Of a stretch of DNA of 64,000 nt, positions 24,348 through 33,421 are shown piece by piece. The notes below the pieces were generated by a model, which searched no databases, was not told where the DNA came from, and saw only the letters and a program-made list of their open reading frames with translations. Made by a program: the position numbers and the translations under genes. The DNA is taken from the NCBI RefSeq assembly GCF_005860765.1, contig NZ_VCEI01000011.1, forward strand, positions 62,001 to 126,000. Direction: 5' to 3'. The stretch comes from Dyadobacter sediminis. GTDB taxonomy: Bacteria; Bacteroidota; Bacteroidia; Cytophagales; Spirosomataceae. Numbering within the stretch: position 1 is the first letter of the stretch; each line of letters opens with the position of its first letter.

Positions 24348-26711
24348 ATGATATTTAAAAATAAAAGAGTGGTTTGGATGGCCATTATGCTGTGGGCTTT
24401 CCAGACTGCAAATGTTGCACTGGCACAAAAGATGACCAATATCAAAATGCCGGAACGCGGCTTGTGCGCACACCGCGGCTGCATGGACACGCATCCGGAG
24501 AACACATTGCCCGCTTTCCGTGAAGCCATAAGACTGGGGGCGCAGATGATCGAGTTTGACATTCAGCTTACCAAGGACAGCATGATGGTGATCATGCACG
24601 ACGATGCCGTAAACCGTACGACCAACGGAACCGGGAATGTTTCGGATCTGACATTTGCACAAGTCCGGGCACTGGATGCAGGCATCCGGAAAGGAGAGAA
24701 GTTTAAAGGAACACAAGTCCCGACTTTTGAGGAAACACTTGGCATGATGCCTGCAAATGTATGGCTCAACTGCCACCTGAAAGGCGACGAAGCCGTGGGT
24801 TCCAGAGCGGCTGCCGCACTTGCAAAATCAGGCCGGCTGCATCAGGCATTTCTGACCTGCTCGGAAAAAGCTGCCGGAGCAGCACGCAAAATGGTCCCCG
24901 GCATCCTGATCTGCAATGGCGATAACAGCTACCGGAAGGATACACCCCGATACGTACAGGCAACCGTTGACATGAAAGCCGATTTTATCCAGTTGCTGCG
25001 GCATGAACCGGGCGAGGACAGAAAAGGATCAATGAAATCTTTGAAGGACAAAAACGTAAAAGTCAATTACTTTTATGCCCAATCGCCGGACGAACTTGGT
25101 GCGCTTTATGCAGAAGGCGTTGATTTTGTACTGGTCAATAATGTAGGGGATTTCATGCCGGCAGCTGAAAAGGCCGGTATTCAGCGCATTGTTCCACATT
25201 ATGCCGGCGGAAAGCAGCCGGAGCAGAAATCTGCTCCGGAAAAGCCGGCAACGGATAAAAACAAGACGCTCATTGTCTTTTTTGACGGACTTCGTCCGGA
25301 TTACATCACCCAAGAGCAAATGCCCAATCTGTATGCATTCCGGCAGAAGGCATCCCAGGGAAAAAATCATCACAGCGTATTCCCGACCGTAACGCGCGTA
25401 AATTCGGCTTCCTACGCAACGGGCTCTTACCCGGGAACGCACGGGCTGCTGGGCAATTCCATCTATTTTCCGAAAGTAAGCGCGAACAAGGCCATCGGAA
25501 CCACTTATGAAGAACTGGTGAAAGTCCGGGAATCCGAATCCGGGAATTTGCTGACGGCCGTGTCGCTCGGCGAGGTGCTTGAAGCGGCTGGCGAAAAAAT
25601 GATGGTTTTCAGCTCGGGAACGACGGGGCAGGCCTTTTTGCAAAATCACAAAGTCGGGAAAGGCGCGATTGTCAATCAGGAACTGATCCTGCCGGATACA
25701 TTCAGAGAACAGGTTTTATCCGAAATCGGGCCCATGCCGAAAGGTACCGGCGACGTGTATATCAAGCATAAATGGGTTGCGGATGCCTTGCTGCATTATG
25801 GTTTGAAAAAGGAAGGACCGCTGGTGAGCGCCGTCTGGTTTTCAGACCCGGATGGCGCTGCGCACCGTTACGGCATTGGTTCGGAGCAGGCCGTTGCTGC
25901 AATCCGCTATGTCGATGCGCAGTTTGGCAGAATTTTGGATTCGCTTGAAAGCCGCGGATTGAGGGGAAAATACAACATTCTTATTTCTACCGACCACGGC
26001 TTTGTAACGCATATCGGCAAGCAGAATCTCAGCGATTTGCTGATTGAAAAAGGTTTGAAAAAAGATAAGGAATCGGACGATGTAGTGATTTCGGAAGGTG
26101 CTGTTTATGTCAAAAACCATGACAAAGCATTAATTAAAAAGATCGTTGCCAGGCTGCATCAGACCGAATGGATCGGCGCTGTTTTTACAAAGCCTGAAAA
26201 GGAAGGAAGCATGAAGGGCTGGGTAAAAGGCACCTTGTCGTTTGATGCCATTCACTACAATCATCCGGCCCGGAGTGGTGATATCCTCGTGGCGCCTAAC
26301 TGGAATGATGACAAAAATGACAAAGGTTACGCAGGAACAGACTTTTCAGGAGGCGTCGCCGGTCATGGCGGATCAAGCCCTTACGAAATCAACATCGCCC
26401 TGCTTGCCGACGGGCCTGATTTTAAAAATGCATGGATAAGTGAACTGCCTACTTCAAACGTTGACATTGTGCCTACGGTTCTGGCACTTTATGGACTGCC
26501 CGTTCCGCCGCAAATGGATGGCCGCGTACTGGCAGAATACTTTGAAAACAAACCGGCAAAAACCGGCAATTCCAAAAAAGAAGTTGTGGAAACACAGGTG
26601 CAGTATCCGTGGGGAACATACAAGTTAAGTCTCGAACTATCCGTTCTGGGCAAGTACAGCTATGTGAATTTTACAAAAACAGAGCGGATCGTGAAGAAGG
26701 AGGAAAGGTGA
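24348..26711 (+). CDS. Exported fusion: glycerophosphodiester phosphodiesterase + nucleotide pyrophosphatase/phosphodiesterase
   Basis: A 787-residue protein with signal peptide to about residue 27 and two catalytic domains. Residues about 33-285 are a GDPD domain: AHRG (His42, Arg43), PENT (Glu51), EFDIQLTKD (Glu69, Asp71) and MHDD (His84) are intact, but the third metal-ligand position, usually Glu in an NxEIK-like motif, reads LNCHLKG (His143). A Pro/Lys-rich linker (about 285-303) follows. Residues about 305-765 are a type I phosphodiesterase/NPP domain with FFDGLRPDY (Asp313), PTVTRVN (likely Thr349 nucleophile), DPDGAAHRYG, STDHGF and AGHGGSSPYE. GDPDs release sn-glycerol-3-phosphate; NPPs cleave phosphodiesters to phosphomonoesters. 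It is the third gene of the SusCD operon. The last codons and the stop lie inside a purine-rich tandem repeat. Confidence 0.9.
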   Translation: MIFKNKRVVWMAIMLWAFQTANVALAQKMTNIKMPERGLCAHRGCMDTHPENTLPAFREAIRLGAQMIEFDIQLTKDSMMVIMHDDAVNRTTNGTGNVSDLTFAQVRALDAGIRKGEKFKGTQVPTFEETLGMMPANVWLNCHLKGDEAVGSRAAAALAKSGRLHQAFLTCSEKAAGAARKMVPGILICNGDNSYRKDTPRYVQATVDMKADFIQLLRHEPGEDRKGSMKSLKDKNVKVNYFYAQSPDELGALYAEGVDFVLVNNVGDFMPAAEKAGIQRIVPHYAGGKQPEQKSAPEKPATDKNKTLIVFFDGLRPDYITQEQMPNLYAFRQKASQGKNHHSVFPTVTRVNSASYATGSYPGTHGLLGNSIYFPKVSANKAIGTTYEELVKVRESESGNLLTAVSLGEVLEAAGEKMMVFSSGTTGQAFLQNHKVGKGAIVNQELILPDTFREQVLSEIGPMPKGTGDVYIKHKWVADALLHYGLKKEGPLVSAVWFSDPDGAAHRYGIGSEQAVAAIRYVDAQFGRILDSLESRGLRGKYNILISTDHGFVTHIGKQNLSDLLIEKGLKKDKESDDVVISEGAVYVKNHDKALIKKIVARLHQTEWIGAVFTKPEKEGSMKGWVKGTLSFDAIHYNHPARSGDILVAPNWNDDKNDKGYAGTDFSGGVAGHGGSSPYEINIALLADGPDFKNAWISELPTSNVDIVPTVLALYGLPVPPQMDGRVLAEYFENKPAKTGNSKKEVVETQVQYPWGTYKLSLELSVLGKYSYVNFTKTERIVKKEER

Positions 26712-26848
26712 GAAGGAAGGAAAGGTGAGAAGGAGGAAAGGTTAGAGGGAGAAAAGCTTTGTCCTTTCTCCTTCCAACCTTCCTTCCTTTTCCTTCCTCT
26801 TCACCCTTCTCCTTCCTCCTTTCCTTCCTTCCTCCCTTCTCCCTTCCT
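26696..26848. repeat. Purine-rich / pyrimidine-rich mirror tract between convergent genes
   Basis: From 26696 the plus strand is nearly all purine, built from three tandem copies of a 16-17 nt unit GAAGGAGGAAAGGTGA (26696-26711, 26712-26728, 26729-26744). The first copy ends in the phosphodiesterase stop codon. After AGCTTT the strand switches to nearly all pyrimidine (about 26762-26848) up to the stop codon of the converging ABC permease gene. Each gene therefore has a GA-rich 3' trailer, and a read-through RNA in either direction could fold into a long imperfect hairpin. It may serve as a bidirectional terminator or form triplex DNA (inference). Confidence 0.8.
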
Positions 26849-26852
26849 CATA

Positions 26853-29255
26853 TTACTGCGCGCGCAGGTACTTCACGGGGTTTTCAGCTGATGCTTTTAA
26901 GGCGTGTCCCAATACGGTCAGAAGTGTAATGAGGACAGTCAGGCCAAGTGTTGCAGCGATTAACCAGGCACTTGACGTAATGCGGTGAACATACTGCTGC
27001 AGCCAGCTTCCGGTGAGCCACCAGCCCAGCGGCGCAGCCACCAGAAACCCGATCAGAATCAGGCGGCCGAATTCCCTTCCAAAAATCCATAGCAGCTGCT
27101 GCGTGCGAGCGCCCAATACCCGGCGTACCCCGATTTCCTTGGCCCGGCCTTCTGCCATAAAGGTGACCAGTCCGTAAAGTCCGATGCAGCTCATGGCCAT
27201 GGCAATCAAGGCAAATGCCTGTACAAAACCGGCCAGCAAGCGCTCCATATCCAGAAATGATCCCAGCAGATCGTCGAGCTGATCCGCTTTATAAACGCGG
27301 TCCGGCAGTGTTTCATTCCATACCTGCTCTATGGCCTTCCAAGTTGTCTTCGGAGAATTGGGTGATAAGGTAAGTATGGCCATCGTGGTATGGCCCAGGT
27401 CATTCACAAGGGTAACCGGCAAGACGGACTGATGCAGATCGCCGCTTCGGAAATCCTTTACAACACCCACAATAATGCGGTCTTTGTCCATGATGCGCAT
27501 TCGTTTGCCAACAATACTGCCTGCAGGTGAAACGCCGAGTTGGCGTACAAGGGTTTCATTGACCAGTACCTCCTGCGCAGTGGTATCCGCCGCCCGGAAG
27601 TTGCGCCCTGCCATTACTGACAACCCGAATGCAGCAATATAATGCTCGTCAGCAGCCCGAAGCCGTGTTTCAAAAGGTTCGGGTCTGGAGGCCATATGAT
27701 AGCTGAAAGGAGCAGGGCGGTTGTAGGGAGAAGCGGGAGGATCGCTGCCGTATGTCACACTTTCTACACCCGGTAACTGTAACCAGCTCTGCCGCAACTG
27801 GTCGTAAGGAACCGGATTGGGTGGTGAAAGCCATACGGTAAGCTTCCGTTCATGTCTGAAACCCCAATCTGCTTTCTGCATGTGCCGGAGTTGTGCCGTT
27901 ATGACCAGGACAATCATCAGGAATAGTTGTGAAAGAACAAACTGTCCGGTAATCAGGGTTCTGCGAACGTTGAAACCGCCAACGGTCTGCGTAGTAAGCT
28001 GGCCGGCAAGGGCTTTGGCCGGATTAAACCGGGAAAGCACCCAGGCAGGATATAAGCCGGCGAGGATGACGATTCCGGCAATCAGAACCAGAAACCATTT
28101 CAGGCTTTCGGGGTGAAGCAAATCTAGGATCGAAATGGCCGGGTGCAGCATATCGACTTGCTCCGCCAGTGTCCGGTTGACAAGCGGCATTGCCAGCTGG
28201 GTCAATAGCAGGCTCATCACACATGCAAAAAAGGTCAGTATGGCGGTTTCAAAAAGGAATTGCCGGATTAATTGAAATTGATTGCTGCCGACCACCTTGC
28301 GCACGCCGACTTCCCTGGCACGCTGTAAAGCCTGCGCAGTAGCAAGATTGATGTAATTGATACACGCAGCCAGAACGAGCAGCAGTCCGACTGCAATCAG
28401 TGCATACAATACCGGGCGCGGAGCCATACCGCTGCGTTCATGGTTCAGTTCCTGAAGAGGCAGCATATGATATGCAAACTGGGCTGCTTTTTCGGCAGAC
28501 AGGTTTTTCTTGCGGATCTCATCCAGTGTGCCGGCCAGCTGTCCGGAACTGCTGCCTTCGCGCAGCAACACAAAACACATGCTCTGAAGACCTTCCCAGT
28601 CTTGCATGGTACCGCCTTGTTCCAGGCCCGGGATGGTTGCATAAGATATCAATGCGTCGTAACGAAGCTGCGTGTTGGCGGGCGGATTTTCAATAATCCC
28701 GGTTACGGTAAGGTCCACGCGGTTATCCAGCCTCAAGGTGCGGCCAACGGGATCGGCATGATCAAAGTACTTGCGGGCATAACGTTTGCTGAGTACAATC
28801 GTATTCGGCAGGCTGAGCGCCGTTTTCGGGTTTCCTGAAATCCACCTGACCAGAAAATGACTGAAATACTGCGGCTCTGCAAAACAGACATTCCGGGCTT
28901 CATTAAACTTTTTGGCCCAGCCGTTCTTCCCGTCCGGAACGCCGATGGTGCGCCCGAAAACGGTTTCAAGCCTGGTTGCACTTTCGACAAAAGGATAGTC
29001 ACGGCGAAGCACTTCGGCCAGTGGACGGGGAGCGGCGTCTGTCTGCATCGTGTTTTCCCGGACAACATCCGTTACTACCCAGTAGGAACGTTCCATGTGC
29101 GGATGATGGCGGTCGAAACTGAACATGTAATTGACCACCAGAAAAATGACCAGACCGCTGGCCAGCCCCAGCGCCAGGCTTGATACCCGGATCAGGTTGA
29201 CCTGGCGCTGCCTCCAGATGCGGCGCAGGGAAAGTATTGTATAATGTACAAGCAT
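26853..29255 (-). CDS. ABC transporter permease, MacB/FtsX type (orphan)
   Basis: An 800-residue inner-membrane permease with the same two-core plan as the one at 1255-3693. An N-terminal helix (about 20-42), a MacB-like periplasmic domain and FtsX block 1 (about 280-415; QRAREVGVRKVVGSN) are followed by helix 5 (about 425). A second periplasmic domain and FtsX block 2 (about 680-795; RAKEIGVRRVLGARTQQ) complete it. It ends NPVKYLRAQ, typical for the family. There is no ATPase gene nearby. Divergence from the 1255 paralogue is large, so this is not a recent duplication. Substrate unknown. Confidence 0.9.
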   Translation of the reverse strand: MLVHYTILSLRRIWRQRQVNLIRVSSLALGLASGLVIFLVVNYMFSFDRHHPHMERSYWVVTDVVRENTMQTDAAPRPLAEVLRRDYPFVESATRLETVFGRTIGVPDGKNGWAKKFNEARNVCFAEPQYFSHFLVRWISGNPKTALSLPNTIVLSKRYARKYFDHADPVGRTLRLDNRVDLTVTGIIENPPANTQLRYDALISYATIPGLEQGGTMQDWEGLQSMCFVLLREGSSSGQLAGTLDEIRKKNLSAEKAAQFAYHMLPLQELNHERSGMAPRPVLYALIAVGLLLVLAACINYINLATAQALQRAREVGVRKVVGSNQFQLIRQFLFETAILTFFACVMSLLLTQLAMPLVNRTLAEQVDMLHPAISILDLLHPESLKWFLVLIAGIVILAGLYPAWVLSRFNPAKALAGQLTTQTVGGFNVRRTLITGQFVLSQLFLMIVLVITAQLRHMQKADWGFRHERKLTVWLSPPNPVPYDQLRQSWLQLPGVESVTYGSDPPASPYNRPAPFSYHMASRPEPFETRLRAADEHYIAAFGLSVMAGRNFRAADTTAQEVLVNETLVRQLGVSPAGSIVGKRMRIMDKDRIIVGVVKDFRSGDLHQSVLPVTLVNDLGHTTMAILTLSPNSPKTTWKAIEQVWNETLPDRVYKADQLDDLLGSFLDMERLLAGFVQAFALIAMAMSCIGLYGLVTFMAEGRAKEIGVRRVLGARTQQLLWIFGREFGRLILIGFLVAAPLGWWLTGSWLQQYVHRITSSAWLIAATLGLTVLITLLTVLGHALKASAENPVKYLRAQ

Positions 29256-29461
29256 GACAGGAATAATAAGTTAAGCAATGTTTTATATACAGTTATTTTA
29301 TATATAAAACAAAAGTCAGTTTGTTCCTACTTGCACGGGTATAATTTAAATTTCCGAACCTGGTCAAAGAGAAGTGAGGCCCTTCGAGAAAAGAGTAGCT
29401 GGCAGGAAAGCAAATTATATTGTCCGCTTTCATCGCGCTGACATTCTGATTATCTTCGTAG

Positions 29462-29695
29462 ATGAATGAAACGATTATGCTACCGGTGGAATTTATGGGC
29501 GAAATCCATGAATTGCCGCTGACCATTGTCCCGCAGGGATATACTTACCAGTTACATGTAGACATCGAGGGCAGGACGCTGATTCTGGAAAAGGACGATG
29601 CGGGCGAGTACCGGGTCATCAGCATGTCCGGCGATTCGGAAAAGGTCAATAAAAGCCTTGTTGCGGCTGTTGTAGCCACGTTGCAGTCATTATAA
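29462..29695 (+). CDS. Small conserved-looking hypothetical protein
   Basis: A 77-residue protein with no recognised domain. The composition is that of a folded small beta-rich protein (MLPVEFMGEIHELPLTIVP; TLILEKDDAGEYRVIS) ending in a helix (KSLVAAVVATLQSL). No signal peptide or metal motif is visible. A sequence TATCTTCG just before the start resembles the -7 element with one mismatch, so the message may be nearly leaderless. It precedes a monooxygenase-like gene by about 100 bp on the same strand. Confidence 0.6.
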   Translation: MNETIMLPVEFMGEIHELPLTIVPQGYTYQLHVDIEGRTLILEKDDAGEYRVISMSGDSEKVNKSLVAAVVATLQSL

Positions 29696-29793
29696 GTTGT
29701 CGCCAGTCCGGGTAAGGGCCTGAAAATAGGCAGGCAGGCAGGAAACACTTGCCGGGCAATTGTAATCATGTTCCACTTAAAATCTTCACTTTT

Positions 29794-30090
29794 ATGTACG
29801 CAAGAGTTGTTCAGGTGCTTTTAAAAGAGGGTCATATTGCAGATGCTACTGATTATTTCCGGGATTCGGCAGGGCCGGCTCTGAAAAAGCTTCCCGGTTT
29901 CAAAAACAGCCGCTTTCTTGTAAGTCAGGCGACTAACCAATGCCTCATGGTAACACTCTGGGAAACGGAAGAAGCCCGTACAGGCGCTGAAACGAACGGA
30001 TTTTTACAAAATGTCATGACCGCAATGAAGCCTTATTTTGCCAGCCAGCCAACAATCGATTATTACGAAGTAGCCGTTCAGGTTGTCTGA
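29794..30090 (+). CDS. Antibiotic biosynthesis monooxygenase (ABM)-like ferredoxin-fold protein
   Basis: A 98-residue protein from the ATG at 29794; the longer frame from 29749 adds non-conserved residues. The pattern YARVVQVLLKEGHIADATDYFRD ... GFKNSRFLVSQATNQCLMVTLWETEEA is that of dimeric alpha-beta ABM-domain proteins, which include cofactor-free monooxygenases and heme-degrading enzymes. No specific catalytic residues can be assigned. The function is unknown and context gives no help. Confidence 0.7.
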   Translation: MYARVVQVLLKEGHIADATDYFRDSAGPALKKLPGFKNSRFLVSQATNQCLMVTLWETEEARTGAETNGFLQNVMTAMKPYFASQPTIDYYEVAVQVV

Positions 30091-30291
30091 AACGAGAGGT
30101 GCAACCACTTTTTCGATGCGGCGTAAAAAGCGGTCCGGTTTTGCTTGTTTGTTTAAAAACAGAAATAGTCAGATCCGGTAATCTGACTATTTCTGGGCAT
30201 GAATATGCATACGAAGATTGAAAATTCTGCTTTGCGCCTGCTGATGCTGCCAAATAAAAGCGATTCGCATTAAATACAAGATACGCAGCTT

Positions 30292-30951
30292 TTATGCGTT
30301 CAATGTTTCCGTTTCGGGTTCGGTCAGATCCAGGCGGTAAATTTCCATTATGTTTTCCAGCAGTTTTATAAAGTCGATGTTTAGATCGATCAGTTTGCCG
30401 GAATGTACGTCAAAAACCCAGCCGTGAACCGTCAGATTGCGGTCGCGCTGCGCTTTTTGCACTTCTGCCGTTTTGATGACATTAATGCATTGTTCTTCCA
30501 CATTCAGTTCTACCAGTCTTTTGTAACGCTGTTCTTCATTGTCAATCGCTGCCAGTTCGTCCTTGTGCGTCCGGTATACGTCACGGATATTTCGAAGCCA
30601 CGGATTTAGGATTCCCAGGTCCGCCGATTTCATGGCCGCCTGAACGCCACCGCAGTAGTAATGACCGCAGATTACAATATGCTTTACCTTAAGTTGTTCC
30701 ACGGCGTAATTGATAACCGACATGACACTGAGATCCGTGTTGGGTACCATGTTCGCAATGTTTCTGAGCACAAATGCTTCGCCGGGCGCTATGCCCATCA
30801 GTTCCTCGGCGGTTACACGGCTGTCGGAGCAGCCGATGTAAAGAATATCCGGCGTTTGCCCTTTGGAAAGATCACTGAAATAGTTGGAATCTATGTCTAG
30901 CTTCTTCTGAACCCACTCCTGATTGTTTTCAAATATTCGCTTAATGTCCAT
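30292..30951 (-). CDS. Beta-class carbonic anhydrase
   Basis: A 219-residue beta-carbonic anhydrase, which interconverts CO2 and bicarbonate in the cytoplasm. Zinc ligands are visible: Cys41 and the catalytic dyad Asp43/Arg45 in CSDSR, then His97 and Cys100 in CGHYYCGG. The ATG at 30949-30951 starts the conserved N-terminal helix (IKRIFENNQEWVQKK); the upstream frame to 31071 is not conserved and overlaps the promoter. It is a single-gene unit with a good Bacteroidetes promoter 41-71 bp upstream. Confidence 0.95.
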   Translation of the reverse strand: MDIKRIFENNQEWVQKKLDIDSNYFSDLSKGQTPDILYIGCSDSRVTAEELMGIAPGEAFVLRNIANMVPNTDLSVMSVINYAVEQLKVKHIVICGHYYCGGVQAAMKSADLGILNPWLRNIRDVYRTHKDELAAIDNEEQRYKRLVELNVEEQCINVIKTAEVQKAQRDRNLTVHGWVFDVHSGKLIDLNIDFIKLLENIMEIYRLDLTEPETETLNA

Positions 30952-30991
30952 TTGATCAAAGGTTATGTTAAAAAAATATACTAATCGGTCA

Positions 30992-31022
30992 CAAAAATAG
31001 AGCAACAAATTGGCTTTGTCAA
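30992..31022 (-). promoter_or_regulatory. Bacteroidetes-type promoter of the carbonic anhydrase gene
   Basis: On the minus strand TTG (31022-31020) is followed after 20 bp by TATTTTTG (30999-30992), an exact TAnnTTTG -7 box with a correctly spaced -33 element. This is the most complete consensus promoter found in the window. Confidence 0.65.
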
Positions 31023-31197
31023 CGTGCAAAGTTTGTGCAACCGGGACCAAAGTAAGCTTTTTCCTTCGCATATGATAAATTTTACTTCATAACTTACCAG
31101 GCTTCGCAAGCTGTTGATGTGAAATATTCGTTTGCTGAAAATAGCTTCTTATGTAAAATTTACTTTTATATTGCAAGAGATAAAATTCATTGGAACC

Positions 31198-33051
31198 ATG
31201 CCGCCGGATTTTGAAAGCAGGATTCAGCAATATCGGGTACAGATTGCTGAAATGGACAAAAAACTCAAACGTGTTTCATTGCTGAGACTGGCTGTCTTCA
31301 CAGGTTTTATGGTGATTATACTGATGCTGGCCAATGCCGGGTTCACGGTGCTGGTGTCCATCCTGCTGCCGGTTGGAATCCTTGCATTTGCCTTGGTTAT
31401 CAGGCAGTATAACCGGCTTGTGCGCACCAGAGGCAATCTGTCCGATCTTAAAAAGATCAATGAACAGGAAATTCGGATCGGGCAGCGCAATCTGAAAGAT
31501 ATGGAGACCGGAGCGGAATTTCTGAACCCGGACCATGCCTACGCGCCAGATCTGGATATTTTTGGCCCGTATTCTCTTTTTCAGCTCCTGAACCGCACTA
31601 CTACGGAAGCAGGCAAAATCCGGCTGGCAGAATGGCTGATGCAACCGGCTGAACGAGGCATGGTTCTGGAAAGACAAAAGGCCGTTGCTGAACTTGCTCC
31701 GGAAATAGACTGGCGGCAACAGTTTCAGGCTGCGGGAATGCCGTTTGCCAATCCAAAAAGCAGTTATGTTCAACTGGTTAAATGGATAGAAACGCCGGCC
31801 AAGCTGCTGCCGCAGCGCACCAGGTATTTAACAGCTGCCCTTGCGCTTGGATTAACTGCTACGCTGGCCATACCAGCAGGCATTCGTCACCTCTTGCTTT
31901 TTCTTCTTGACAACCGGCCTTTTCCGGTGATGTATCTGCTGCTCATGTTCGTCAGTTTGATTATCAATAAACAGGTTATTAAAAAGCTGAGGCCTGTTAC
32001 GGAGTGTACGCTCCATGATCTTCAGTATAATGTGGATCTGCTTGCAGCAAGTGAATCACTGATCAGCCGGATTGAAATGGCCGGTTTTCGCAGCGAGTTG
32101 CTGATTGAATGGCAGTCCGTTTTCCGTACAAACGGGTATTCGGCTGTAAAAGAAATCGGTCGTCTCCGACAAACCATGGAAATTTTCCAGCAGCGTGGTT
32201 CCCGGCAGATGATTGGCAAAAACGATTTTTACGGAATTTTTAACGCCATATGGCTGCTGGACATTTACCTTGTGCTGGTCACCGAACAATGGAAAGCTGC
32301 AAACGGAACCAACCTTAAAGAATGGAGTACGGCAATCGGCAACTTTGAATCCATCAGCAGTCTCGCAGCTTACGCCTGTGCAAACCCCGACTTTGTATTT
32401 CCGGAAATCCGGGAATCCGGCTATCAAATCAGCTTTGAAAATAGCGGGCATCCTTTACTCAAAGCGCAGCAGCGGGTCTGTAACGATTTTGAACTGATGC
32501 AGAAAGGATCGGTCGTTATTGTGACCGGTTCCAACATGGCCGGCAAAAGCACTTTTCTGAGAACGGTCGGCTGCAACCTGGTTCTTGCCATGGCGGGCGC
32601 GCCATGCTGCGCCGGATCGGCGCGGATTTCACCCGTGGCGCTTTTTACGAGTATGCGTACACAGGACAATCTTCAGGAAGGCATTTCTTCCTTTTATGCC
32701 GAACTGAAACGTGTCGAACATCTTTTGCAACTGATCGCCGGCGGCCAGCCTGTTTTCTTTCTGCTGGATGAAATGTTTAAAGGAACCAACTCCGAAGACC
32801 GGTATAAAGGCGGCGTTTCCCTCATCCGGCAACTCAGTATGCTGAATGCGTCCGGCATTATTTCAACCCACGATCTCAATCTGGCCAAAGTGGCAAGTCA
32901 GCGTCTGTCTATTCGCCATTACAGTTTTAACAGCACATTAAAAGACGAAAAGATCATTTTCAATTACAAGCTGACGGAAGGTTTCTGCACGGATTTCAAT
33001 GCAAGCGCCCTGATGAAAAAAAGCGGAATCGACATCTTGCCGGATGTGTAA
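31198..33051 (+). CDS. Membrane-anchored MutS-like ATPase
   Basis: A 617-residue protein from the ATG at 31198. Two hydrophobic helices near 30-75 (LRLAVFTGFMVIILMLANAGF; VLVSILLPVGILAFALVI) and a second pair near 205-255 anchor it in the membrane. The C-terminal MutS ATPase domain holds Walker A GSNMAGKST (about 444-452), the GISSFYAELKR signature region, Walker B FLLDEMFKGTNS, and a switch His in ISTHDLNLA. The mismatch-recognition domain I of true MutS is missing. Homologues with this layout are frequent in Bacteroidetes and annotated as mismatch repair proteins, but a membrane location makes a different role likely. It converges on the SnoaL-like gene 22 bp downstream. Confidence 0.88.
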   Translation: MPPDFESRIQQYRVQIAEMDKKLKRVSLLRLAVFTGFMVIILMLANAGFTVLVSILLPVGILAFALVIRQYNRLVRTRGNLSDLKKINEQEIRIGQRNLKDMETGAEFLNPDHAYAPDLDIFGPYSLFQLLNRTTTEAGKIRLAEWLMQPAERGMVLERQKAVAELAPEIDWRQQFQAAGMPFANPKSSYVQLVKWIETPAKLLPQRTRYLTAALALGLTATLAIPAGIRHLLLFLLDNRPFPVMYLLLMFVSLIINKQVIKKLRPVTECTLHDLQYNVDLLAASESLISRIEMAGFRSELLIEWQSVFRTNGYSAVKEIGRLRQTMEIFQQRGSRQMIGKNDFYGIFNAIWLLDIYLVLVTEQWKAANGTNLKEWSTAIGNFESISSLAAYACANPDFVFPEIRESGYQISFENSGHPLLKAQQRVCNDFELMQKGSVVIVTGSNMAGKSTFLRTVGCNLVLAMAGAPCCAGSARISPVALFTSMRTQDNLQEGISSFYAELKRVEHLLQLIAGGQPVFFLLDEMFKGTNSEDRYKGGVSLIRQLSMLNASGIISTHDLNLAKVASQRLSIRHYSFNSTLKDEKIIFNYKLTEGFCTDFNASALMKKSGIDILPDV

Positions 33052-33073
33052 GCCTCTGTAAATAAAGTTGTTT

Positions 33074-33421
33074 CTATTTGTGTTCAATAATCATGGATCT
33101 TACTTTTCCTTCCTCAAAGCAGTATACATGGTTTACATGGCTGTCGCTCAGCACCTGGCCGTCCAGATCTTTTATAATCTGGTGAACGTCCACGACAATG
33201 GCTCCGTCCGCTCCCGGCTGCATAGAAACCGGCTTGACTTTCGGGTTGATTTCCTGCCACTGCCGCAGCCAGTACACCCGTACTTCGTCCTTTCCGTGAA
33301 CAAAGCCGCCTTCCCATCCGTTGGGCCAGGTGACGTCCGCATGAATATGTGCCAGAACCGCATCGACTTTCCGGTCATTAAAATCCTGATAAAGCTGATT
33401 CAGCAATTTCTGATAATCCAT
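33074..33421 (-). CDS. SnoaL-like / NTF2-fold protein
   Basis: A 115-residue protein with a cone-shaped NTF2-like fold pattern: MDYQKLLNQLYQDFNDRKVDAVLAHIHADVTWPNGWEGG region, then RVYWLRQWQEINPKVKP and a terminal strand pair (HVYCFEEGKVRSMIIE). The ATG at 33419-33421 was chosen because the fold begins there; the frame continues upstream to 33478 without conservation. Such proteins are small-molecule isomerases, hydrolases or simple binding proteins, and no catalytic assignment is possible here. The gap 33422-33697 holds no gene I can support. Confidence 0.8.
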   Translation of the reverse strand: MDYQKLLNQLYQDFNDRKVDAVLAHIHADVTWPNGWEGGFVHGKDEVRVYWLRQWQEINPKVKPVSMQPGADGAIVVDVHQIIKDLDGQVLSDSHVNHVYCFEEGKVRSMIIEHK

